Source: Bremia lactucae (lineage: Eukaryota; Oomycota; Peronosporomycetes; Peronosporales; Peronosporaceae). Taken from it: 18,477 bases of DNA. Numbering within the stretch: the stretch's first letter is position 1; each line of letters starts with the position of its first letter. Made by a program: the position numbers and the translations under genes. This document shows positions 8,464 through 16,477 of the stretch, piece after piece. The notes beneath the pieces are model-generated. The model did not search any database. It was not told where the DNA came from and worked only from the letters and a program-made list of their open reading frames with translations. Location of the stretch: assembly GCF_004359215.1 (NCBI RefSeq), contig NC_090622.1, positions 1,642,817-1,661,293 of the forward strand, in the 5' to 3' direction.

Positions 8464-8847
8464 TCTGTGTGCGAAAGACCACATGAGAATCGCGGATTGT
8501 GCACCCATTCAAAAAACTGAATGCTTCAACGGTACTCGCTAAATGCCGGTACGGAGAAAGAACGTTATTTCTTAGGTATTTCATAAAGCACATCTTTTTT
8601 TACCATGATTCTGATGGACGGAATTTATCAGATCCTCATGGGTGAACACGAACTTCCGTTCACACCAGTGAGCAGCTCAAGCTATATGCTTGGGGAATGG
8701 CTAGTAATGGCAAAGGAAAATTATATTAACAAAAATGTTACCAGGAAAGATGAGATCGAAATACCAGTTCGAGAGAAAGTTTGCTCAAAGATAACATTGG
8801 TCAAAGGGAAAGGGACTCGAAAAACGTTGCGTGTTGCAAAAGAATGA
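8464..8847 (+). pseudogene. Element C RT fragment
   Basis: In one plus frame a SRIVHPFKKLNAS piece (about 8494-8535) is the RT block usually written WRIVHAFNKLND. Across a frame change, the 80-residue ORF at 8605-8847 starts ILMDGIYQILMGEHELPFTP and reads MLGEWLVM, the standard LMDGFYQILM ... MLWEWLVMPQG palm motifs, including the first catalytic Asp. After residue 36 similarity ends: the remaining Lys-rich residues do not look like RT, and no YxDD follows. I think the RT was broken near 8710. Confidence 0.72.
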
Positions 8848-9756
8848 TTTGTTTCCCACCAAAAGTTTTTTAATTCGTTGGTCTGACATGACCAACAAAG
8901 ATAGAAAATGGCGTTATTTTAACTAATCGAACCTTTATAAGTCTGTTTAGGACGAAACATTTTTCTCGATGCCTTCTCTCACATCGACAGCTCGCTGGCA
9001 AGCGTGTAAGGATGGGTCCCGTGCTTCAGATTTTTTAAATTATTCATACAGGATTAACAAAGCGTAGGTCGCGAGATAAGACTTGACAGATTGATTACGG
9101 TTGGTTACCGGCTTAAAAGAAGTCTAGAATCGATGCACGCTATAAGTTGCACCGTTTTTCAAGAGGCAGGGTTGTATTGCCTCTCGTGGTATACCAGGTC
9201 CCTACTATGAGAAAAGTGCAGTCCATGCCTCTTAAGAGGTGATACTCGTTGTGTTTACGATTCACTGAGTGCTGAAAGCATTGTCGGCTTTGAACCAACT
9301 CACTCAAAAAAGTGTGATTTCCCAGATCCACATGGAGTGGAACGTTAAAATCCACTGAGTGAGGTCTGTCCAGATGGCACCACACTGAGTGTCAGTTGTG
9401 ATACAGCTGGCAGCACGCCAAGATATTCAGGCCTAGGCCCGTTTTTTTCCAATGAAGTGACACGTAAATGGTCATCGGATGACGAATTTAAGTCATGCAA
9501 CACCTCACTCGATATAGGATTTAACATCGGCTCTTGTTTAGAGCAATCTAATGTTGTGGAGCCTTTAGAATTTAAAATCTGATTTTCCGGCCTCTGTAGG
9601 TATACTGGTTCGACATCGAGACAGCCAAGACAGAATAGGATACGACGAGTGACGAATTTCGTGTCTCGTCGTATCCTACACCTATCATTTCACAAAGCGA
9701 TATTAGCAAACAGCTATACACTTATTGATAGTGTGACTGGTAATGTTGAGGTAATG
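8848..9756. other. Unassigned stretch between elements C and D
   Basis: No domain is recognised on either strand. A plus frame around 9500-9580 (SLDIGF..., NVVEPLEF) might be decayed protease-RT linker of element D, but this is weak. Inverted repeats are present, notably arms of 7 at 8877-8883/8890-8896 and the 14-bp-arm hairpin at 9636-9678. The ORFs here are short and unconvincing. Confidence 0.4.
9636..9678. repeat. Perfect 14-bp-arm inverted repeat with nested hairpin
   Basis: Arms 9636-9649 (TAGGATACGACGAG) and 9665-9678 are exact reverse complements. The 15-base loop itself contains ACGAATTTCGT (9652-9662), a 5-bp stem with one central base. With equal base frequencies, a 14-bp perfect stem with a short loop would be expected well under once in this window. 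The flanks show no terminator-like or mobile-element boundary that would explain it. Confidence 0.9.
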
Positions 9757-10084
9757 TGAGCCTTGAGGCTATCCAAGCGTTGCATGCGCTTTTAGAGCAC
9801 GACGAAATGTTGGTAGATTAGTTTGGTCAGGCCTTAAAGCTGGTAACTAAACTGAGATCGACGTGTTACTGATTTAAATCCATCTTCGCTTCTATATGAA
9901 GCTGCTATTGAGATAACAAAGGCGGCATTTAGTGCGCAGAGTGGATCGTCGATCCTTGAAGATCCTACCGATCTATTGTTCTCTTTAGTTTAGAAATTGA
10001 AGACGTCCTGTGTCACTCTACACCGTTTGCTTTACCTCTGTACGTCAAAAAATTGACTTCGTTTTGGTAACCTAATTAATAAGA
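9757..10084 (+). pseudogene. Element D protease-RT linker
   Basis: Plus-strand codons read LEAIQALHALLEHDEMLVD then a stop, FGQALKAGN, and a NPSSLLYEAAIEITKAAFSA block ending in SGSSILEDPTDL (about 9875-9980). From memory this matches the spacer just before RT in a common oomycete Gypsy family; no known catalytic role. Three or more stops and frame changes. Confidence 0.55.
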
Positions 10085-10622
10085 ACAGTGTGAAGTCAAT
10101 GCGATCTCATCGCTGCTAAGCAGGAGGCTAGAACGGTATCACAGAGCAAATCTTCCCATTCGACACCGACGAATTGTGTCAAAATAGCGCGTTGTGCATG
10201 CTTGTAATAAGCTTAATAATGATACTATATTAGCACAGACACCGATTTGTAGAAAGAATTTTCATGAGAACAATGTGGCGAATTGTATGATGTATAGTGC
10301 GCTCGACTTAGTCGATGGTCATTATTGGCTTCTCATGCGATCTAGTGACATTCCGCTTATGACGGCTAGCACCCCAACCGACATGCTATGAAGTGATTGG
10401 CAATACCACAAGGGCTTTCCAATATCCCGGCTTCTTTTTATCGTCTAGTGACACAACTGTTCCGCCCTCATCGAGATTATGCACAGACTTATGTTGATGA
10501 CATTTTCGTTTATAGTCGGCGATGCAGATTCGGGTCGGTTGGACTTGGAAAGCCACATGAGCATTTGCGAGCAATGCTTCAGAGCATTGGCACAAGTAAT
10601 TTGTATGGCAACGCTTCTAAAT
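10085..10622 (+). pseudogene. Element D RT with YVDD active site
   Basis: A KQEARTVSQSKSSHSTPTNC piece (about 10115-10180) is the RT N-terminal block ending in TFCVKK. The ORF at 10194-10391 gives ACNKLNNDTILAQTPI and a MMYSALDLVDGHYWLLM block (first catalytic Asp). The ORF at 10397-10624 gives AIPQGLSNIPASFYRLVTQL and the catalytic YVDD coded at 10490-10501. The reading ends at LYGNASK, the RT end where NLKKC is usual. Two frame changes (near 10190 and 10390) break it. Right after it the plus-strand reading stops. Confidence 0.82.
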
Positions 10623-11555
10623 GAGGATTTGATACTTGAAATTCTTATCATGAGGAACTAGGATGAGCGGGGGGGGTCCACTGTATCCGTGGAATGATAC
10701 AAAAGTGCATTATCGATAAATATTCATGCAAGCCCGGACTCAATCGTGTTGGCATTGTAATATCCGAGTATCTAAACTTATTGCTCTACAAAAGCGCGTA
10801 GTCAAGCTAAACACTGCATATAACGAACGTATTAGGAAAGTGACTGGCGATGTTACCGTCGTACAAGAGCGAGCGCACAATCGGTTCTGAGTGATAACGT
10901 ATCAGCCAAAGCATTTTCTTTTCAGGCTACTTCAGCTTAAAGCTTTAGTCGGCAAAGAATGTAAGCCATCAAGCCATTCTCTGTGGTATATAAGGCGACT
11001 AGTCGCGACGCAAGATCTCAAAAGGCTTAGATCCAAGCAGATAAACTCTGAATTTACCAAGGCGTATTTCATTGCAAGTAGCTCTTTGTCATGAACTGGG
11101 TTGCTCTTTTCGGCTGCTTTAAGTTTCCTAGACTTAATGCAATGACACATCCCCGCACATCTTTATCTGTTTGTAACAAAGCGCTGTCTATGGTAAGATC
11201 ACATGCGTCACAGACGACATTAAAACGCTGATAAATTAGACAGATGTAGAATCGGAGCGTGAAAGAGACTATCCTTTACTGTTCTTTAGGCGTCAATTTT
11301 GGTGCTCGTTCAGCACTAATTCGTATTCTTTTCGAGGAGATTAAATACTGGCCGAGCTTTATCAGCGTAGATTTCGCTTTGTACTCGTTCATGTAGTTGG
11401 CAAGGCCCAGCCACTAACGCAAACTATTTTTGGTTTCAGGAACCGGTCAATCAAATATGTTTTTTTATCTTAGCCGAATCTGCTTCCAGACCTCGCTATC
11501 CAATGAAGAATCCTAGAAGGGACGTAGATGCTATGAGACGCAAGATACTGTTTTT
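10622..11555 (-). pseudogene. Element D RT thumb, RNase H and integrase start, on the opposite strand
   Basis: Read from 11555 down, the minus strand gives the RT thumb (LLGFFIG..., DWPVPETKNSLR[stop]WLGL), then RNase H with FNVVCDACD (about 11200-11229), a KAAEKSNPVHDKELLAMKYA block (11055-11115), an RMA[stop]WLTFFAD block, and a TTVTSPVTFLIRSLYAV linker. It ends with a DNALLYHSTDTVDPP block and VPHDKNFKYQIL (about 10620-10655), the integrase N-terminal approach. The catalytic Asp and Glu of RNase H are kept. Content begins exactly where the plus-strand RT ends (KKC) and stops before the integrase core that follows on the plus strand. Confidence 0.78.
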
Positions 11556-11559
11556 GTTT

Positions 11560-12062
11560 TGTGGTTATTTCGGTCGAGAAAACACAAACGGCTCGCTTGG
11601 TGATCTTTGTTGTTTAAAGTGCTAACCTACCGGTTGTGCCGGATTCTATTGACGGTAAAGGTACAGCAAATCTGCTTATTGATCGCGTGTTCCGACAACA
11701 CGGTTTGCTAGTAGCAATTCATAACGAAAGAGACTAACATTTCTCGTATACATTCTTGAAGTCAATCTTTTATGTGCTTCGCACCGGACTGAACATATCA
11801 ACAGCGTATCATCTGCAGAACGATGTTCAGACTGAACGCGTCAATTGCGTTAGTAAAGACGTTCTGCGCAGTTTGTACCAAAAAAACACTGGGACAGGCT
11901 GTACCCCCGTTGTATGTGAACGATCTCAACCACCCTCGCATTCCGTTAACGCTATACTTCGTGGTTCGGAGCTTAGTTGGAGAGTCAATAGCCAATTACC
12001 TTGCTGATATTAGTTCTTTTACTGTTAGGAAACAAGAAAGCGAGTTTCTCGGATGTAATTAG
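11560..12062 (+). pseudogene. Element D integrase catalytic core
   Basis: Plus-strand codons read a TARLVIFVV block, then PVVPDSIDGKGTANLLIDRV (11630-11680) and FRQHGLLVAIHNERD, where SDRD is expected. The ORF at 11756-12007 has FLKSIFYVLRTGLNISTAYH and VQTERVN (about 11827-11847, catalytic Glu). Another frame gives PLYVNDLNHPRIPLTLY (about 11908-11960) and a LADISSFTVRKQESEFL block. The first Asp (usual FVDRFSK) is lost (FVV[stop]SAN). Decayed and frame-shifted, but clearly one integrase. Confidence 0.82.
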
Positions 12063-12345
12063 CTGCCTCATGACATGTGCGTGATACAACGGCTGACTGC
12101 CAAGAGAAACAGAAAGAACAAGCGAATGCTAGAAGCAGAAGCTGATATGGTTTTATGGGATGGGCTTACTAAAAGCTAAGAGCCTACCTACCGTAGTGGC
12201 TGCGGTCCTTAACACCAAATTGCGTCCACCCATTTTACGGTGTGGAAGAAGGTCTAGCAAAAACCTTCCTCCCAAGCTGCATACATACCGAGCGTTCTAC
12301 GCTTGAATTGCTTTGGCCAAATCGGGATCCTTGCTTGTGAATTTG
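12063..12345 (+). pseudogene. Element D integrase C-terminal region
   Basis: Plus-strand pieces QEKQKEQANARSRS (about 12100-12145), KSLPTVVAAVLNTKLRPP (about 12173-12230) and VEEGLAKTFLPS (about 12243-12280) match, in order, the post-core segment of Gypsy integrases (DRQKEQADAKGR; NLPTNVVSAVFKTKLRPRFIGP; KKGLAYTLNLP). Stops and frame changes lie between them. No chromodomain is seen after it. Confidence 0.62.
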
Positions 12346-12446
12346 AAAGTGCTTGCACCGAGACAGGCGGCTGTGCCGCAGATCGCTTCATTCTCATCAT
12401 GAAGTCCAGCTAGCCTATAAGCGTCAAATCAAGATTTTAAACCGCG

Positions 12447-12746
12447 TCAAAGGGTGCTCTCAGGTCGAGCAATATTCTCATTAAAAGTTGCAACTCGTGC
12501 CTTAAAGCCAAGAAAGACTCCCTCGATATTTCGGCCCGCTGTTTGGCGAGCGAGAAATTCTTCTTTTTCCCGTCGAGAAATTTCTAAAGCGACGTCGAAC
12601 ACTGACATAGCGTCGTATTCAATAGCCAAGGCATTGCTCACGGAGAGCGGCGCTTGTAGCAAGCTCCTCCGGTGAACTCGTCTTTGGCCCAGAGCTCTAC
12701 AGTACCAAAGTACGACCCGCAACTTCTCGGAGGCGCTCTTCCACAC
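12447..12746 (-). CDS. Hypothetical ORF, possibly a gag N-terminal fragment
   Basis: This 99-residue minus ORF has a helical, charged central part (ALAIEYDAMSVFDVALEISR, EEFLARQTAGRNIEG) and ends in FNENIARPESTL. The composition resembles N-terminal coiled-coil parts of oomycete Gypsy Gag proteins, as seen also at 4317-4580, but no motif proves it. It follows the plus-strand integrase of element D on the opposite strand. A plus ORF over the same bases is its shadow. It could equally be a chance ORF. Confidence 0.35.
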   Translation of the reverse strand: MWKSASEKLRVVLWYCRALGQRRVHRRSLLQAPLSVSNALAIEYDAMSVFDVALEISRREKEEFLARQTAGRNIEGVFLGFKARVATFNENIARPESTL

Positions 12747-13596
12747 TAAGTGGTGTGAGTTGCCATCCGCTATGAACTTTTGTGTCGCAGGGCCTCAGCC
12801 CAACTACGAGCTTGCTCTACCTTATGGATTGCTTGCTCCTGCTTTTCATCGGCCGGTATCGTTACTCTATTAAGCTCTTAGCCCGATGTCCTGTGTACGT
12901 GCCCATCGTCTCCGAGGAAGAAACTAGGATCGGTGACTCACGCTTAGATGCCATACGACAAAAGGGATGTAAAAACACAACCACAAGGGTAGCGGTTTAA
13001 AGAGGGAACGAAAGCAACAATTTGTCATCACTCGGTGTCAACAGTTTGATAGGGGGCATTTTCGGTTGGTAAACCGGTTCTCGTGGTACATTCGCATCAT
13101 GGATAAAATACTGTTTTCTATTTAAAATATTTAATAATATTAAATCTCATTTATTATGTGTAATATGCGTGGCGGCCATCAGATAGAGATGTGGTGGCCA
13201 AAGTCTGTTTTAAAAGTTATTAGTAAGATTTTACATTTTAAGCATAACATAAATTTCAATTCCTCTTTTGATCTCGAAGCATTAAAGCCTTACTAAGGCT
13301 TCCGGAATGATGTGTGAGAGTACAATCTTTCCTTAGGTATAAACTCGGGCATTAGTTGACTTTAATTCAACGAATAACTGAGTCCCTTGAACTAAGATTT
13401 ATTATGCTGTACGAGCTTGCATGACTCTTTCAATTGATGGGTTATTAGTTCTGTAGCACGAAGAGACTCTTTGAAATTATAAGTCTCTTTCTGACTTAAG
13501 GAGCGAGTTAGCCCGATTTTTAAAAGGGAAGTATATTTAATCTTTCGACTTCCTGTCGTCTCGGTGGGCAATAGGCATCATAGAAAAAGCCCGTTT
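12747..13596. other. Intergenic or decayed stretch, no gene recognised
   Basis: No protein domain is recognised. The middle (about 13105-13160) is AT-rich, and 13168-13200 holds an imperfect inverted repeat (GGCGGCCATC ... GTGGTGGCCA). The 72-residue plus ORF at 12782 has no recognised motif. Confidence 0.4.
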
Positions 13597-13810
13597 CAAG
13601 CTAAACTACTCCTCTGATACTATAGAGATCGCTTCATATGGCGTCACTTATTCTAGGCGGAATATATGGATTCTGACGGGACCATTCGTTAGACGCTTCA
13701 TTACAAGCTAAACTACTCCTTTGATACTATAGAGATCGCTTCATCTGGCGTCACTAATTCTAGGCGGAATACATGGATTCTGGCGGGACTATTCGTTAGA
13801 CGCTTGATTA
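13597..13810. repeat. Two tandem copies of a 107-bp unit
   Basis: Copy 1 is 13597-13703 and copy 2 is 13704-13810. Both begin CAAGCTAAACTACTCC and end CGCTT(C/G)ATTA. By eye there are seven single-base differences and no indels (about 93% identity), so the duplication is fairly recent. Neither copy shows a coding frame I recognise. Confidence 0.95.
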
Positions 13811-14430
13811 AAAGAGGAGAAATTACACAGAATAGGACGCTTTTGCAGGATAGAAAACTTTCTAGTCTTTTTGATCCGAGCCTCGCGAACGACGCAAATA
13901 AGTCCCCTAAAGGTCCTCCTCGCAATCTCGAAAGATCATTCCCGAGACATCATCCCTCGAGATCATACTCCAATCGCTCCAAACCTCCTTCTTCCACAGG
14001 AACCTGAACCAAACCGGATCACATATGAACTTCCCGACAAGTTCTCCTATTGTGCCCAATATGCCTACATGTCTTGCAAGGTTTCCCATTTATTGCTTTC
14101 TGTCGGAGTCTTTGTAGCTGACGTGATCTTTTGCTGCCTGTGATCGAATGGCTATCACTGCTTCATCCATGGTGGCGGATAGTCCTTTCAAAGCTGGCTC
14201 GTCGGGAGTGATGATAGGTGGCATGAACTGGGGAGGAGGGCAGTAGTATGTTCCCTCTTATAGTTGGCGAAAAAAAAGTGTTTTATCCTGTGAATTAAAA
14301 GAAGCGGCCTACTCTGCGAATTTCCAATAAAAAGTGTCCTATTGTGTGTAATTTCTTTTTAAAAGTTATATATTTTTATTCATCAACAACTTAATCACGA
14401 TACGTATCGTGTATGTTGGGCGTAAACGTG
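13811..14430. other. No confident gene; one open minus segment
   Basis: On the minus strand, about 14241 down to 14106, an open frame reads CPPPQFMPPIITPDEPALKG and MDEAVIAIRSQAAKDHVSYK before a TAA. It is proline-rich then helical and looks more protein-like than its surroundings. No ATG precedes it within the open part apart from the internal Met, and I do not recognise it. It may be an exon or retroelement remnant. The rest, including plus ORFs at 13804 and 13871, shows no known motif. Confidence 0.25.
14396..14411. repeat. Perfect 16-bp palindrome
   Basis: CACGATACGTATCGTG is its own reverse complement. It lies in AT-rich noncoding sequence between the open minus segment and a featureless region. 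It may be part of the window-wide excess of inverted repeats rather than a protein-binding site. Confidence 0.9.
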
Positions 14431-15046
14431 AATATCTCGCTTGCCGTGCTTTAAATCCAGGAGCTCACCCAAACACATATGGGCCGTGAAGCTTGAGCCG
14501 CAATCCCCAAGAAGTGGCACATCCGGCCAGAATTTACATGCCAAACTTTACTTTTGTCGCATCGTCATCGATGCAGCGAGATTCGATGGCATTGTCAAAT
14601 TCGACAAACCATCGTTATATAGACATTCCTTTGACAGCCATATACTTAGAAGTATTGATCTTTAAGCTTTCGGGTTAGTCGACCCGCTAGTCAGCTGATG
14701 AGTATCCTGTTCTCTCAACACCGCTTCTTGTTAAGAGCCTCGCTGATGAAGCAAGGTTACCTCAACTCGGGCCACATCGAGTTCACGTTATATGAACTCG
14801 ATGATAGCCCGCATTCTGATCGTCGCTATGCAGAATGAGCAACATGGCGCCAACGACTAGCTCTCCTACGGCTGAACTCAAACGTTCGATCGCTTTCCAT
14901 TTGAAGTCGCTCAAATCAGTAAATCTCTCATTGATAATGTGAAAGTCTTCATGAGGGCTTGGCGACCTCCCCCGTCTTCATCCTACATGATCATGATTTT
15001 TTTTAAAGGTACGTAGTTGTTGAACGGACCACGAATTGTTACCAGA
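14431..15046. other. No gene recognised; contains strong hairpins
   Basis: The plus ORFs at 14441 and 14493 have no recognised motif. An 11-bp perfect stem (14775-14785/14793-14803, 7-base loop) and a 7-bp stem (14812-14818/14831-14837) lie close together. This stretch directly precedes the truncated LTR and could be a decayed internal part of the array to its right, but I find no sequence match to it by eye. Confidence 0.4.
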
Positions 15047-15295
15047 TGAATTGGGGCAGCCGCAGGTACTGCTTTAATACTAGCCCACCTGCACTGATTA
15101 CAGTGAAGGTGAAGTGCCTTCGATACTTCACGTACACGACGCGCATAGGAAGGTTGTAAGTCGCTAAAGAGTCGTAGCTACAACAGGCCGATACTAAGAA
15201 GGCTTAGTAAAGGGAAGAGGTAAAAGGTTCTTAAAATATAAAGTTTCTAGGTGACAGTCTTCTTATCTACTGGCTGTACTAAGCTTTATAAAAAG
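15047..15295 (+). repeat. Truncated LTR-like copy (LTR0)
   Basis: Starting TGAATTGGGGCA it aligns by eye with the start of the two LTRs to its right. It shares GTACTGCTT, a CCAC-TGCACTG-CAGTG block, AAGTGCCTT, ACTTCACGTACAC and AGGAAG in the same order. It then shares GTCTTCTT-TCTAC and ACTAA-CTT-TATAAA. The match breaks off where the next LTR begins with TGTAAC at 15296. It lacks the last 200 or so bases of an LTR. I infer an older, diverged LTR interrupted by the next one. Confidence 0.65.
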
Positions 15296-15735
15296 TGTAA
15301 CGGGACACTGCCGACCTGTACTGCTTCAGTACAAGTCCACTTCGCACTGCCTCAGTGCGAGTGGTGCCTCACGTCACTTCACGTACACTAGTACGTGCAG
15401 AGGAAGACTCTCTTTAAAACAGTTGCTTTAGAGAGGATTAATTAAAATCTGTATTAATATAATTAAGGTCTTCTTGTCTATCTACTTAATACTAACTTAA
15501 CTATAAACTAATACAAAACATGTACTCAAAGTCTTATCTGTGTTTCACTTTGCGCGCGTCCAGCGCTGACTGGACCGCGGAGAAAGAAGATATAATAATT
15601 TATATCTACCAATGGAGACGCATTTAGAATATTACCATGTAAAGTAATATTCCTCAAATATTATCTACCTTTAAGATAATATATTAATTAACAACCTTTA
15701 AGTGTTAATTTCATGTAACGATACACCCCGTTACA
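15296..15735 (+). repeat. LTR1 of the gag-only array
   Basis: 440 bp, beginning TGTAACGGGACACTGC and ending CACCCCGTTACA, so it has the usual TG...CA ends and almost perfect 10-bp inverted termini (one mismatch). Direct copy of LTR2 at 17620. It is mostly made of short hairpins, for example 15317-15323/15327-15333, 15342-15349/15353-15360, 15588-15594/15601-15607, 15627-15635/15644-15652 and 15658-15666/15674-15682. LTRs carry the promoter and poly(A) signal, but I cannot point to a convincing TATA box. No tRNA-complementary primer site starting TGG follows it. Confidence 0.9.
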
Positions 15736-15851
15736 CCACCCCTCCATTAATGACAATCACTCTGACTGTCATTGGGTAGAGTGGTCATTATGAGACCACT
15801 TTATTAAAAACGGTGTTAATTGGTCAGAACCATCATTTTTATTTCTAAGTC

Positions 15852-16463
15852 ATGGTTAACAAGTCCCTGCGGTATGCGAATAGTGCGGCGCCTTCGGCTG
15901 CGGTTCATGCAGCCGCGGGCGACGCATTAATATCTCGTGCGGCAGACGGAACGTCTGCAGCAGTATCATCTTTTCCCGCAACTCTAAATGTTGCGGGTGC
16001 ACGTGGTGATACACCACGTGAATGCGACTCCTCTTTGGAGGTCGACTACGAATGCGAGTCGGGCGAAATGGCCGACTCGAAGAGAATAGAACAGTCGCCT
16101 GATATCCGTCAGGCGGCTGACTATGAGCCTTTGAATGAGGGAACTCATTTGAGTAGACGTGCTGGTAGCATTCGCTTCAGCATGTTTGGTTCCGACGATG
16201 AGGATGATTCCTCATCGCCAGTACCGTCTCCCGTTCTGTCACCCGCATATATTTCTGTGCGTGGTGATGACGACGGCGTAAGCCATTGTAATAAAAGTTC
16301 TTGTGGTGCCCCTGCTTCAGTGGGTACCATTCAAGGGATTGCAGACACTAAAATGTCTCGTCTTGCCCCTAAAAAGAAGCTGTGGCTTTTGCCCGAGCAG
16401 CTATTAATAGCTTGTACTCCTCACAATAATAGCTTGCTACTCCTCACAATAAATATCGCTTAA
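15852..16463 (+). CDS. Gag-like protein, N-terminal part
   Basis: A 203-codon ORF from ATG 15852, 116 bases after LTR1. It is Ala/Ser-rich (PSAAVHAAAGDAL), then acidic with EVDYECESGEMADS and the phrase FGSDDEDDSSSPVPSPVLSP, a Ser/Pro/Asp-rich low-complexity segment. No zinc knuckle. It ends by a frame break inside a small tandem duplication (16408-16451); the sense of the gene continues in the next frame from 16478. The same start codon context and length of leader peptide recur in the second copy at 18189, which supports this start. I call it gag-like from its position next to an LTR and its resemblance, from memory, to oomycete proteins of this type. No known domain proves the function. 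Confidence 0.7.
   Translation: MVNKSLRYANSAAPSAAVHAAAGDALISRAADGTSAAVSSFPATLNVAGARGDTPRECDSSLEVDYECESGEMADSKRIEQSPDIRQAADYEPLNEGTHLSRRAGSIRFSMFGSDDEDDSSSPVPSPVLSPAYISVRGDDDGVSHCNKSSCGAPASVGTIQGIADTKMSRLAPKKKLWLLPEQLLIACTPHNNSLLLLTINIA
15895..16115 (+). repeat. Train of back-to-back perfect hairpins in gag-like coding sequence
   Basis: Six perfect stems lie one after another: 15895-15901/15909-15915 (7 bp), 15942-15948/15952-15958 (7), 15975-15982/15990-15997 (8), 16000-16008/16012-16020 (9), 16055-16062/16072-16079 (8) and 16096-16102/16109-16115 (7). Loops are 3 to 9 bases. A rough estimate with equal base frequencies (8 loop sizes times 4^-7 times 221 positions) is 0.1 such stems. The second gene copy keeps the same series. 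Confidence 0.9.
16408..16451 (+). repeat. Short tandem duplication that breaks the gag-like frame
   Basis: TAGCTTGTACTCCTCACAATA (16408-16428) is repeated as TAGCTTG-C-TACTCCTCACAATA (16430-16451), with one extra C. The reading frame of the gag-like gene is lost just after it (stop at 16461-16463) and picks up in another frame at 16478. A duplication plus a 1-base indel would account for the break. Confidence 0.85.
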
Positions 16464-16477
16464 TTATTGCGACATAG

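Larger units (their letters stand above)
6240..8850 (+). mobile_element. Ty3/Gypsy element C, decayed gag-protease-RT
   Basis: Plus-strand remnants appear in the expected order: gag (6465-6895), protease (about 7020-7440) and RT (about 8464-8730). None is intact. RNase H and integrase are not seen after the RT. Element B supplies those domains just upstream, so B and C are arranged head-to-tail, but I find no LTR between them (6175-6290). Codons are often read-through or frame-shifted, which indicates an old copy. Confidence 0.75.
9757..12345 (+). mobile_element. Ty3/Gypsy element D, with inverted RNase H segment
   Basis: Plus-strand protease-RT linker (9757-10010) and RT (10085-10622) are followed by a minus-strand segment coding RT thumb, RNase H and integrase start (about 10622-11555). 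The plus strand then resumes with the integrase core and C-terminal region (about 11560-12345). Each domain occurs once, so this is best explained as one old element whose middle was flipped. gag and protease are not recognised upstream, and no LTR is seen. Confidence 0.72.

Noticed and set aside
10386..10651. Minus ORFs over the plus-strand RT of element D
   Set aside because: The plus strand carries clear RT motifs including YVDD. Only the last part near 10622-10655 on the minus strand is real (integrase start), and it is counted with the inverted segment.
10669..10676. Run of eight G as a regulatory or G-quadruplex element
   Set aside because: On the minus strand it codes Pro residues of a VDPP block in the decayed linker. 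A single run does not form a quadruplex motif.
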